A DNA stretch of 32,777 nucleotides, taken from the NCBI GenBank assembly GCA_964576135.1, contig CAZNTZ010000007.1:1-32777 (forward strand), read 5' to 3'. The notes below the pieces were generated by a model. That model was not told the DNA's origin. It was given only the letters and a program-made list of their open reading frames with translations, and did not search any database. Made by a program: the position numbers and the translations under genes. How positions within the stretch are numbered: position 1 is the stretch's first letter; each line of letters begins with the position of its first letter. This DNA is from CAZNTZ01 sp964576135. Its GTDB lineage: Bacteria > Pseudomonadota > Alphaproteobacteria > Rs-D84. Shown here piece by piece: positions 23,754-30,944 of the stretch.

Positions 23754-24719
23754 TTACCTGCGGCCAATAAATTTTATACAGAACCATAATATAATTCGAC
23801 TGCGGAATTTTAATAATTTTAATGGCGGCATAGCCGGAGTTTTATAAATTTCCCTAAAATTATTAGCAACTTTTGCAATTACATCATGATTCTTTAAATA
23901 TGGTATAACCAATTGATTCATTACATTTTGTCTAAACATTTCTGAAAATATGTAATACATAGTATCCTTTGGATACAAAGGTGATATGTTTTTATTTATA
24001 TATTTAAACCCAGGACTGATCCAATCAATTTGATCGTCTGACATGTCTTTGCGTGTAAGTGATCCATTAGAAAATCTGTGCCAACAAACAACTGATCTGG
24101 TTTCGATGATTCTGCGTGCAGACGCCAGAACTTCTAGTATAAATAATAAATCTTCTATTTGATTTACACCTTCTAGAAATCGTTTTTCGCCGATGATTTC
24201 GCGTTTAAATAATCTTCGCCAAACCCATGTCAAATTGGTGCCTGTTGATTTAAGAAAGAAGATTAGATTTCCAGAAGGATTATTGATTAAAGAAAAATTT
24301 TGTTCCCCATATGATTTTGGAACGGTTTCTTGAATCAGTTTAAAATCATCTGGTATTATGGTTACGAATCCACCGACTATGTCTGCACGATTCATTTCCG
24401 CAGTCATATACATAATTTCCAAAGCATTAGGTGTAAAAGCGTCATCTGCATCAAGAAATCCAATGTAATCCCCATTTGCGATTTCAAGGCCGGCATTTCG
24501 TGCAGCTGATAATCCTTTGTTTTCTTTTAATTTAATTAATTGAAATCTGGAATCTTGTTTTATAAATTTTTTGATAATTTCCAAAGATTTATCTGTGCTT
24601 GCATCATCAATAATTATGCATTCCCAATCATCAAAAGTTTGCATAAGCATAGAGCGCAGAGCATCATCAATATAATCCGCATGATTAAAGTTGGGTAAAA
24701 TTACAGATATTTTTGGCAT
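23754..24719 (-). CDS. Family 2 glycosyltransferase, paralogue of the one at 29111
   Basis: 321 aa from ATG at 24717-24719. The longer frame upstream overlaps the Cys-rich gene and adds residues not found in the paralogue. The GT-A domain opens MPKISVILPNFNHADY, with IIDDASTDKS and the metal-binding FLDADD. The C-terminus (LKFRSRIILWFCIKFIGRR) matches that of the plus-strand GT2 (LSFYKRIMLWFFIRGFYKK), so the two are duplicates of one cassette. The hydrophobic-basic tail may bind the membrane. The Cys-rich gene lies directly upstream and the double-headed enzyme three bases downstream, giving a tight operon. Sugar and acceptor are unknown. Confidence 0.9.
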   Translation of the reverse strand: MPKISVILPNFNHADYIDDALRSMLMQTFDDWECIIIDDASTDKSLEIIKKFIKQDSRFQLIKLKENKGLSAARNAGLEIANGDYIGFLDADDAFTPNALEIMYMTAEMNRADIVGGFVTIIPDDFKLIQETVPKSYGEQNFSLINNPSGNLIFFLKSTGTNLTWVWRRLFKREIIGEKRFLEGVNQIEDLLFILEVLASARRIIETRSVVCWHRFSNGSLTRKDMSDDQIDWISPGFKYINKNISPLYPKDTMYYIFSEMFRQNVMNQLVIPYLKNHDVIAKVANNFREIYKTPAMPPLKLLKFRSRIILWFCIKFIGRR

Positions 24720-24783
24720 AATTTGTTTACGGTAAACATGTTCCTGTACTTGTATAAAAAGCAATAGCACTTGTAGAATATGT

Positions 24784-25302
24784 TCAAATACTGTCAGTGT
24801 ATCCGGATCCAACATTTAACATACATGAATCTATTGTTGTTGCCGCGACACCAGAAGTTGTGACACCCATAGATATACCTGACGCTGTTGGGCATTTTGT
24901 GCATGAATATTGTATGGATGTTGATGATTTGTATTCACCCAAAGGACATGCTATGCAACTGCCTGTGGTGGCATTTGCATAATATCCAGTACATGTGCAA
25001 GTAGCAGCTGTTGGACATGTGGTCGATGGAGGGTTTGTAGGCGAAGCGGTGCATCCTGTACAATCAGCAATATTCAATGTGCTCCCAGAACAAGATGAAC
25101 TTGTATAAGTGCAGGTATAGTAATAATTCGTATCCGTATAAATTGTGCCGTTACAATTTAAAGACGTATAGATACCTGATTGTCCAGGAGGACAAGTGCC
25201 ACCCAGACTTATTTGTGTTGTGAACGATTGTGCATTTTTATTAAATCCTAATAAAAACGAAATAAAAAACAGTGAAAAAATTTCAAATTTTTTACGTAAC
25301 AT
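24784..25302 (-). CDS. Cys-rich secreted protein, apparently cut short by an in-frame TGA
   Basis: 172 aa. Sec signal (MLRKKFEIFSLFFISFLLGF, cleavage near AQS), then a Cys-, Thr- and Tyr-rich domain with spaced pairs such as CTGCTAS, CTCTGYY, SCIACPLGEY and CTKCP. It ends near TTIDSCMLNVGSG, the same closing motif as its plus-strand relatives. The stop is TGA (24784-24786). Beyond it the same frame continues for 18 more codons, rich in Ser/Thr and with a further Cys (TSTGTCLP), to a TAA at 24727-24729, seven bases before the GT2 start. Relatives have Trp and a later Cys there. AGGAG precedes the ATG, 11 bases after the peptidase stop. Confidence 0.8.
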   Translation of the reverse strand: MLRKKFEIFSLFFISFLLGFNKNAQSFTTQISLGGTCPPGQSGIYTSLNCNGTIYTDTNYYYTCTYTSSSCSGSTLNIADCTGCTASPTNPPSTTCPTAATCTCTGYYANATTGSCIACPLGEYKSSTSIQYSCTKCPTASGISMGVTTSGVAATTIDSCMLNVGSGYTDSI

Positions 25303-25313
25303 TGTTTAATCTC

Positions 25314-26723
25314 CTACCTTTCCTTTACTCCCAATTCTGATGTTTGATAAACCGGCTTTGATCTATTCAAACCTTGAATTTTTTGATAATAGTCAGCCGC
25401 CATTTTATCAAAATCTGCATACGTAGTTCCCAAAAGTTTTACAACTTCGGCCAATTTTTTATTTTGTAAAATATTTCCAATTCTTTTTTGTATGTTTGCA
25501 CGATCTTTATCACTAAGCATGGCCCATAAATTTACAATTTTTCCATCAGATGTATAAAAAGACCACATAGTATTAGACACAGAATCAATAGTAGAAGCCT
25601 TGTCAAATATCATTGAATTATTACCAGGTTTGTCATTTTGCAGAGTATTAAAATTCTCTGGTGCACCCTTTACATAATTATAAATTCCAAAAATCTTTCT
25701 TACACTGATAACTGTATTACGAGAAATTCCCGCAATGTACACATCAAGCAGAGCATCGTCAAACATATCCAAAGTTGTTTGTATTATAACATTTGCTTCT
25801 TCTGGGGATATTTGTTTGTTCGCAATAATTTTCTTTTTATTTTTAAACAGCCAGTTTGCATATCTTATTGGCTGGGCTTCTTTGTTTAAATCGACAGTTT
25901 TTTTACCAACAACAACAGCTTGTTGATAAGCGCCTTCGACTGGGGCAGTATATGGTAATTCAGTGATTTTTGTTCCGGTAAGCGCATCTTTGATATCGCC
26001 ACTCGCCAATAAAACTTCGCGTCTGAAAATTAAATTCGCAGCGAATGATGACAATTCATCTTCAAGTTCGAAACGTTCTAATTCTGCAATAGATAAACCA
26101 AATTTAGAAATCAAACTGTTTTTTATATGATGATATTCATGTGAATATGTCGCGGCTGTACCATTTCTTATTTTATCAATTGCTTCTGTAACAGCGCTGA
26201 ACTCTTCATATCTTCCACGGCGATTTTTGTAAAGATCTGAAACACTGTCCAGCTGAGGAATCAAGAATTTTATATTTTTGCTGAAACCATCGGTTTCGTA
26301 CATGGCATAATTTCTGATTAAATCGTCATAGGTTGTAATAAAGACATTATCAAAATAAATACGAGTGTCATTTGTTCCCAGTTTTGAACCCTTTGATAAT
26401 TGCAAATTCTTCATCAACAATTCCGGACTTGGCCATGCTTTGCCAGTTATTGAATCTTTTTTAATCAAGGAAATTGGTTCAATTGATGCTGTCCAAATTA
26501 CAGAATCTTTCTTGTCAGATAATTCTTTGCTTGTTACATTGTATGCTTTTTTTCCAGTTTCAGAACTTGGTGTAAATGAAGTTTCTGTGGAATTTGTTTT
26601 TGTAGAATCTTTGTCTGCTGAAGAATTTTTATTTGCAGCGTTTCCTTTGCCAAAAATACTGAGCGCAGCCAATGCTAAGATACCAGCCTTGGTTCTAAGA
26701 TTTTTCGATGTTTTTTTATTCAT
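25314..26723 (-). CDS. Secreted zincin-like metallopeptidase (predicted)
   Basis: 469 aa from ATG at 26721-26723; a longer frame would hide the signal peptide. Signal sequence: basic n-region, then AGILALAALSIFGKGNA, and a Ser/Thr/Lys-rich low-complexity stretch (about 31-75). A zinc-peptidase motif SHEYHH gives HExxH with His195, Glu196 and His199. A downstream ELEDELSSFAANL offers Glu219-223 as a third ligand, as in gluzincin-type enzymes. The rest is helical and unrecognised. Stop is TAG. It heads the leftward operon with the Cys-rich protein and two glycosyltransferases, so maturation or shedding of the secreted partners is a plausible but unproved role. Confidence 0.7.
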   Translation of the reverse strand: MNKKTSKNLRTKAGILALAALSIFGKGNAANKNSSADKDSTKTNSTETSFTPSSETGKKAYNVTSKELSDKKDSVIWTASIEPISLIKKDSITGKAWPSPELLMKNLQLSKGSKLGTNDTRIYFDNVFITTYDDLIRNYAMYETDGFSKNIKFLIPQLDSVSDLYKNRRGRYEEFSAVTEAIDKIRNGTAATYSHEYHHIKNSLISKFGLSIAELERFELEDELSSFAANLIFRREVLLASGDIKDALTGTKITELPYTAPVEGAYQQAVVVGKKTVDLNKEAQPIRYANWLFKNKKKIIANKQISPEEANVIIQTTLDMFDDALLDVYIAGISRNTVISVRKIFGIYNYVKGAPENFNTLQNDKPGNNSMIFDKASTIDSVSNTMWSFYTSDGKIVNLWAMLSDKDRANIQKRIGNILQNKKLAEVVKLLGTTYADFDKMAADYYQKIQGLNRSKPVYQTSELGVKER

Positions 26724-26745
26724 AGTTGGACACCCAGTTGATTGG

Positions 26746-26775
26746 ATAATAATATCCATAAATGTTTGTTAACAA
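26746..26775 (-). promoter_or_regulatory. Candidate promoter of the leftward peptidase operon
   Basis: On the minus strand TTGTTA (26770-26775) and TATTAT (26746-26751) are spaced 18 bases, just upstream of the peptidase start. Moderate match only. Confidence 0.4.
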
Positions 26776-27081
26776 AGAAGAAAATGCTTTTTTTATACAT
26801 TTTTTACTTCAAATTAACGCCCATCATCTAAGACTAGTGCATCTTAATAAACATAAGAAACACCAAACCAGAGAAATCAAGGTCTCTCTGAGAACAATGT
26901 TTACATTTTATAAATTTATAGTCAATATAAAAATAGATATAAATATTTGTATTTTTACGACACTGATTCGAAGAGATATGTTTTTTATTGACAAAGTTTT
27001 TACAAATATGCAATAATCAAAAAAGTTATGAAAAACAAGTGTAAACACAATTCTTTGTTATTTAACAACAAGTATATATAA
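26776..27081. other. Non-coding divergent control region of the accessory locus
   Basis: Roughly 300 AT-rich bases between divergent operons. It contains the minus-strand promoter, the plus-strand promoter at 26988 and a TTGTT-ATTT-AACAA stem (27055-27068) next to the first Cys-rich gene. An 84-codon plus-strand frame here has no ribosome site, signal or domain and looks accidental. No clear operator repeats or phase-variable homopolymer found. Confidence 0.5.
26988..27016 (+). promoter_or_regulatory. Promoter of the Cys-rich gene cluster
   Basis: TTGACA (26988-26993), perfect -35 consensus, with CAATAA (27011-27016) after 17 bases, or AATAAT after 18. Predicted leader about 60 bases to the first Cys-rich gene. 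Confidence 0.6.
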
Positions 27082-27690
27082 ATGAAAAAAGTCTTTGTGG
27101 GAATTTTCACTTTTTTATTCGGTTTTTACGAGTGTTCCACAGTCATGGCTGCATGCGAGACTGGGGGAAATCCGATACCATCGTATGTCAGTGCCGTAGA
27201 TAGTTGTAATTCTGGTTATAATTTGTACATAGGTTTGAGTACTTGGTGCGATGCATCAAGTGGTTCAAGTTATGATGGGTATTTGTGTGTAAGCACATCT
27301 GCTTTGGATGCTTGTTCAAACAGTGGTGGATACATAGAGTTACCCGGTGGTAATTATGCACCATATTGTAATTGTGCTACTACGGGTTGGGTATCTAATG
27401 GCGCCGGGTACGAGAGGAATACATCATACACAGCCACAGGTGCCGGGACGTGCACATATACAAATTCGTATAGGTGTGCCCCTTATTACTATGGATCAAC
27501 TGGTAATGGTTATAGTGGCTGTTACGCATGTCCTGGCGCAACAAGTACCCCAGGTATAAATGGTGGCTCTGTAGCTGGTCCAGTGGCAGGTAATGGTTAT
27601 TCTATAACCAGTTGTTATATATCAGGGGCGTACGGATCTGACAGTACCGGGGTTTGGTCTGCGTCTGGATCTTGTCCGTATACCTTATGA
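27082..27690 (+). CDS. Cys-rich secreted protein A (mosaic family)
   Basis: 202 aa. Sec signal (MKKVFVGIFTFLFGF through TVMA), mature start near ACETGGNP. The mature part is rich in Gly, Ser, Tyr, Thr and Cys, with repeated short Cys spacings (CNCATTG, YRCAPYYYGSTG, CYACPG) and a closing ITSCYI then GSD..G.W..SGSC motif. These are disulfide-type extracellular modules reminiscent of EGF/TNFR-like spacing, not assigned to a family. The middle segment (27237-27358) matches protein C and the last half is identical to protein B. No Shine-Dalgarno is visible before the ATG, unlike B and C. Stop TGA. Confidence 0.85.
   Translation: MKKVFVGIFTFLFGFYECSTVMAACETGGNPIPSYVSAVDSCNSGYNLYIGLSTWCDASSGSSYDGYLCVSTSALDACSNSGGYIELPGGNYAPYCNCATTGWVSNGAGYERNTSYTATGAGTCTYTNSYRCAPYYYGSTGNGYSGCYACPGATSTPGINGGSVAGPVAGNGYSITSCYISGAYGSDSTGVWSASGSCPYTL
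27237..27358 (+). repeat. Middle module M1, copy in gene A
   Basis: 122 bases matching 28645-28766 in gene C with two mismatches (27249 and 27274), at an offset of exactly 1408 bases, twice the 704-base unit. Gene B carries a different sequence at this place. Confidence 0.9.
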
Positions 27691-27923
27691 TTTTATATAA
27701 ATTTACAAAATTAAAAAACTAATAGACCTTTATTAAATATGTTAGTAAAATTGTATAATAAAGTTGTTTAATTAAAAGGTTGGGTATGAAAAAGTTTTTA
27801 GCTGGAATCTTTGCTTTTTTATTTGGTGTTTATAAATATTCTGAATCAATGGCCATATGTTATGACGAAGGAAACCCAATTGCTTCGTATGTAAGCTCTA
27901 GCAGCAGTTGTAATTCTGGTTAT
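27360..27923 (+). repeat. Direct repeat, first copy (C1 module, spacer and N2 module)
   Basis: 564 bases that read identically at 28064-28627 (offset 704). It covers the second half of gene A, the intergenic spacer and the first part of gene B. Perfect identity including non-coding bases indicates a recent duplication or gene conversion. Confidence 0.95.
27754..27759 (+). promoter_or_regulatory. Perfect -10 box in the repeated spacer before gene B
   Basis: TATAAT at 27754-27759 with a weak -35 (TATTAA) 17 bases upstream; the identical copy before gene C is at 28458-28463. Each duplicated gene may therefore carry its own promoter, starting about 20 bases before its ATG. Confidence 0.4.
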
Positions 27924-28394
27924 GAAGGATTTGGTGGGTGGAGTGTTTGGTGTGATCAATCGACTGGAAACTCTGTAAATGGCTATTTGTGTGTAAGTAC
28001 ATCTGCTTTGTATGCCTGTGGTTCAAGTGGGGGTGATGTGGGGCTGTCTGGGGGTAGTTATTTACCATATTGTAATTGTGCTACTACGGGTTGGGTATCT
28101 AATGGCGCCGGGTACGAGAGGAATACATCATACACAGCCACAGGTGCCGGGACGTGCACATATACAAATTCGTATAGGTGTGCCCCTTATTACTATGGAT
28201 CAACTGGTAATGGTTATAGTGGCTGTTACGCATGTCCTGGCGCAACAAGTACCCCAGGTATAAATGGTGGCTCTGTAGCTGGTCCAGTGGCAGGTAATGG
28301 TTATTCTATAACCAGTTGTTATATATCAGGGGCGTACGGATCTGACAGTACCGGGGTTTGGTCTGCGTCTGGATCTTGTCCGTATACCTTATGA
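27786..28394 (+). CDS. Cys-rich secreted protein B (mosaic family)
   Basis: 202 aa from ATG at 27786, six bases after AAAAGG; a TTG two codons earlier is in frame but is part of the spacer. Signal sequence MKKFLAGIFAFLFGVYKYSE through SMA. The N-terminal module is identical to that of C. The middle module (SVWCDQSTGNSVNG, then SSGGDVGLSGG) is unique. The C-terminal half (CNCATTGWVSNGAGYERN through SGSCPYTL) is identical to A at the DNA level. Like A it ends in TGA. The best reading is a recombinant of neighbouring copies. Confidence 0.85.
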   Translation: MKKFLAGIFAFLFGVYKYSESMAICYDEGNPIASYVSSSSSCNSGYEGFGGWSVWCDQSTGNSVNGYLCVSTSALYACGSSGGDVGLSGGSYLPYCNCATTGWVSNGAGYERNTSYTATGAGTCTYTNSYRCAPYYYGSTGNGYSGCYACPGATSTPGINGGSVAGPVAGNGYSITSCYISGAYGSDSTGVWSASGSCPYTL

Positions 28395-28627
28395 TTTTAT
28401 ATAAATTTACAAAATTAAAAAACTAATAGACCTTTATTAAATATGTTAGTAAAATTGTATAATAAAGTTGTTTAATTAAAAGGTTGGGTATGAAAAAGTT
28501 TTTAGCTGGAATCTTTGCTTTTTTATTTGGTGTTTATAAATATTCTGAATCAATGGCCATATGTTATGACGAAGGAAACCCAATTGCTTCGTATGTAAGC
28601 TCTAGCAGCAGTTGTAATTCTGGTTAT
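28064..28627 (+). repeat. Direct repeat, second copy
   Basis: Second copy of the 564-base repeat at 27360-27923. It runs from the middle of gene B through the spacer into gene C and stops where B and C diverge after NSGY. Confidence 0.95.
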
Positions 28628-29101
28628 ACTGTATTTGTTGGATGGAGTACTTGGTGTGATGCATCAAGTGGTTCAAGTTATAATGGGTATTTGTGTGTAA
28701 GCACATCTGCTTTGGATGCTTGTTCAAACAGTGGTGGATACATAGAGTTACCCGGTGGTAATTATGTGCCTTTTTGTTATTGTTACAGTGGTGTATGGTC
28801 TTATTATGGCACTGGATACCAAAGACTTTCAAATAATACACCCAGTGGATATGGTACATGTAATTCTACAAACAGTTACAGGTGCGCCCCTTATTATTAC
28901 GGTTCCACAAGTAATGGGAGCACTGGTTGCTATCCTTGTCCATCTGTTACAACGACAAGCGGTTTATTAAGTGGAAGTGTGTATGGACCTTCGTCAGGTG
29001 GAAATGGTCGCACCATAGATTCTTGTTATATGTATAATGTAACTGGTTCAGATATGTCTGGAACATGGGTTTCATCAGGTGTTTGTCAACATTCATCATA
29101 A
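28490..29101 (+). CDS. Cys-rich secreted protein C (mosaic family)
   Basis: 203 aa from ATG at 28490 after AAAAGG. Signal and N-terminal module identical to B; middle module (STWCDASSGSSYNG, then ELPGGNY) as in A. The C-terminal half is distinct from both (YCYSGVWSYYGTGYQRLSN, YRCAPYYYGSTSNG, CYPCPSV) but keeps all the spacing landmarks, including a DSCYM then GSDMSGTW closing motif and a final Cys. Stop TAA, nine bases before the GT2 start, so the two are likely translationally coupled. This is the member directly paired with the glycosyltransferase. Confidence 0.85.
   Translation: MKKFLAGIFAFLFGVYKYSESMAICYDEGNPIASYVSSSSSCNSGYTVFVGWSTWCDASSGSSYNGYLCVSTSALDACSNSGGYIELPGGNYVPFCYCYSGVWSYYGTGYQRLSNNTPSGYGTCNSTNSYRCAPYYYGSTSNGSTGCYPCPSVTTTSGLLSGSVYGPSSGGNGRTIDSCYMYNVTGSDMSGTWVSSGVCQHSS
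28645..28766 (+). repeat. Middle module M1, copy in gene C
   Basis: Partner of 27237-27358: 122 bases with two mismatches. Boundaries are sharp on both sides. Confidence 0.9.
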
Positions 29102-29110
29102 CGGTATGCT

Positions 29111-30073
29111 GTGCCAAAAATATCTTTGATATTTATAAATTATAATAATGAAAAATACCTGAATGATGCTTTGGAATCTGTTCGGGGCCAGTCTTTTCGC
29201 GATTGGGAATGTATCATAGTTGATGACGGCAGTACTGATAATTCAAAAAAAATTATAAATTCTTTTTGTAATTCTGATAAACGATTTTTGTTCATAGAAA
29301 AAGAAAATGGTGGATGTGGTTCTGCACGAAACACAGGTTTGGCAGTTGCAAGTGGTGAATACATAATGTTTATGGATTCTGACGACATTATGGCCGAGTA
29401 TGCAATGGATAATTTAATGGCGGCACGTTATCAATATTCAGCCGATATTACATATGGAACCTGTGCTTATATTCCTGATAATTACAAGCATAAGAAGATA
29501 ATACAAAAACGTCCAGATATAAGATTCACAAAACAACTTTTCTTTGGCGGTAAATCAGATTATGACAAATTATTAGATATAGATCGCAAAAAGTTTAATT
29601 TTTGTTGGTCTTGGCTTTGTTTATTTCCCCGAGAATTATTGAATGGTATATTATGGGATGTAAAAATATACAGGGATAGTGATTCTGCTTTTATGATAGA
29701 TGTTCTTGCAAATGCCGATAGTGTTGTTGTGGTTGATATGCTTGTTTCTTTACATCGTGATTCTTCGGCGTCACTTTCCAGAAGCGGATTTAATGCCAAA
29801 TTAGTAAGTTATGTCCCAGAACTTTTGAAACATGTATATAATCCGTTACATTTTAAAATAAAAGGCAAGTTTGAAAAACGTTTTTACAAATATACACTTA
29901 TGTTGCTGTTTATTCGTAATATCATAGAACCGTTTAATAAAAAATCCTTAATCAATGAATCTGTATCGGCAATAAAAGAAATATATGGAAAACCAGAATT
30001 ACCATTAAAGTATTTGTCTTTTTATAAACGTATAATGCTTTGGTTTTTTATTCGTGGTTTTTATAAAAAATAA
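29111..30073 (+). CDS. Family 2 glycosyltransferase, paralogue of the one at 23754
   Basis: 320 aa with a GTG start, nine bases after the Cys-rich gene C stop; no other in-frame start fits and the product then begins like its paralogue (MPKISLIFINYNNEKY). GT-A landmarks: IVDDGSTDNS and FMDSDD. The C-terminal part is a hydrophobic-basic tail (IMLWFFIRGFYKK) shared with the leftward GT2. Predicted cytosolic face of the membrane. It interrupts the run of Cys-rich genes, and two more follow within 75 bases, so it is likely part of one transcript with them. Confidence 0.9.
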   Translation: MPKISLIFINYNNEKYLNDALESVRGQSFRDWECIIVDDGSTDNSKKIINSFCNSDKRFLFIEKENGGCGSARNTGLAVASGEYIMFMDSDDIMAEYAMDNLMAARYQYSADITYGTCAYIPDNYKHKKIIQKRPDIRFTKQLFFGGKSDYDKLLDIDRKKFNFCWSWLCLFPRELLNGILWDVKIYRDSDSAFMIDVLANADSVVVVDMLVSLHRDSSASLSRSGFNAKLVSYVPELLKHVYNPLHFKIKGKFEKRFYKYTLMLLFIRNIIEPFNKKSLINESVSAIKEIYGKPELPLKYLSFYKRIMLWFFIRGFYKK

Positions 30074-30144
30074 TCTTGCAACGTATATTTGAATTTTGTA
30101 GAATTATTCACGCAGTTTTTATATTCTTAACAATTACGAGAAAC

Positions 30145-30576
30145 ATGCTGTTCAAAAATTATCTTATAAAAAATAATAAACAAGTTTTATATAAAAAACG
30201 TAAGTTTGGTAATTTTATATTTGTTTTATTTATAAATATATTTTTTCTGATTGCATCAAATAATGCATTTGCGCTTTGCGATTATACCGAGGGTGGAGAT
30301 TTAAATACTTGGTGCGATACTTGTGGGATTGCACATAGTACTTCGGATCATTGTTTAACTTACGGATGGAATGGCAGTATGTGTGTTTGCCTTATATGTC
30401 AAACGGGATATAATGTGCAAACTAATTCACTGTCTTGTACTACTTCCAGTGGTGGCGGTGGTACAGCTTGTACAGGTACACACACAACTACTACTAACAC
30501 AGGTAGTGATACGACTGGAAATTATACAATAACTTATTATAGATATTTAAGTACATGTACATGTGCAGAGTTATAA
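30145..30576 (+). CDS. Cys-rich secreted protein D
   Basis: About 143 aa from ATG at 30145 (ACGAGAAAC upstream); a TTG at 30076 would add 23 residues and also fits the gap after the GT2. The signal sequence follows a basic KKRKFGN stretch, with hydrophobic FIFVLFINIFFLIASNNAFA and cleavage before LC. The mature part has Cys pairs (WCDTCG, CVCLICQTG), a Gly run (SSGGGG) and a Thr-rich stretch, ending STCTCAEL. It lacks the closing SCYI motif of the A-C group, so it is a distant or different member. Function unknown. Confidence 0.7.
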   Translation: MLFKNYLIKNNKQVLYKKRKFGNFIFVLFINIFFLIASNNAFALCDYTEGGDLNTWCDTCGIAHSTSDHCLTYGWNGSMCVCLICQTGYNVQTNSLSCTTSSGGGGTACTGTHTTTTNTGSDTTGNYTITYYRYLSTCTCAEL

Positions 30577-30586
30577 AGAAAAAAGT

Positions 30587-30943
30587 ATGAAAAAAATAAT
30601 AGCAAAGATTTTGTTTTTTACTTTATTGCCTATCAGTGCGAATGCTGTAACTTTGTGTCAAGTTGATATTCAATACACATCTTGTAATCCAGGTTATTAT
30701 TTGTGGAATAATGGTTACGGTTATTACACTTGTGTCAGATGTGGACTTGGGTATTACGGTGGTGGCGGTACAGCAAGTTCTTGCAGTTCGTGTTCAAGTT
30801 TGATTTCAAATACTGGATTACCAATCGTTGGTGCAACTACTGCTTCTGATACAGCTGTAAGTGCAACAGAATGTTATATTCCAGGTGGATCCGGCAGTGA
30901 TACAGGTGGGTCTTTTTCATGGCCAACATGTTACGCTTCGTAA
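30587..30943 (+). CDS. Cys-rich secreted protein E
   Basis: 118 aa from ATG at 30587. Signal sequence MKKIIAKILFFTLLPISANA with AxA cleavage, mature start VTLCQ. Body has Cys-Tyr-Gly rich spacing (CNPGYYLWNNG, CVRCGLGYYGGGG, SCSSCSS) and the closing motif ATECYIPGGSGSD then a final Cys (PTCYAS) shared with A-C and the leftward gene. It starts 10 bases after gene D stops. A strong terminator follows, so it is the last gene of the rightward cluster. Role unknown; presumably surface or periplasmic. Confidence 0.75.
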   Translation: MKKIIAKILFFTLLPISANAVTLCQVDIQYTSCNPGYYLWNNGYGYYTCVRCGLGYYGGGGTASSCSSCSSLISNTGLPIVGATTASDTAVSATECYIPGGSGSDTGGSFSWPTCYAS

Positions 30944-30944
30944 T

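Noticed and set aside
24720..24815. 32-residue N-terminal extension of the leftward GT2
   Set aside because: It overlaps the Cys-rich gene, is absent from the paralogue at 29111, and its sequence comes from another frame of that gene.
26762..27016. 84-codon plus-strand frame in the divergent region
   Set aside because: No ribosome site, no signal or domain, AT-driven composition, and it overlaps both candidate promoters.
27360..28627. Insertion sequence or CRISPR as the cause of the direct repeats
   Set aside because: The repeats are whole gene modules without transposase, terminal inverted repeats or short regularly spaced units.
27347..28970. Additional long frames on both strands within the Cys-rich genes (27347-27559, 28012-28263, 28602-28859 minus, 28755-28970)
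   Set aside because: They are shadows in biased Gly/Ser/Tyr-coding sequence without ribosome sites, and the first two are the same repeat.
24784..29101. Reassignment of TGA to tryptophan as an explanation of the short leftward gene
   Set aside because: rpoD ends in TGA immediately before its terminator with no other stop nearby, and genes A and B also end in TGA, so the standard code fits better.
30076..30144. TTG start for Cys-rich protein D
   Set aside because: Possible, but the ATG at 30145 has a better upstream context and gives a shorter n-region; kept only as an alternative.
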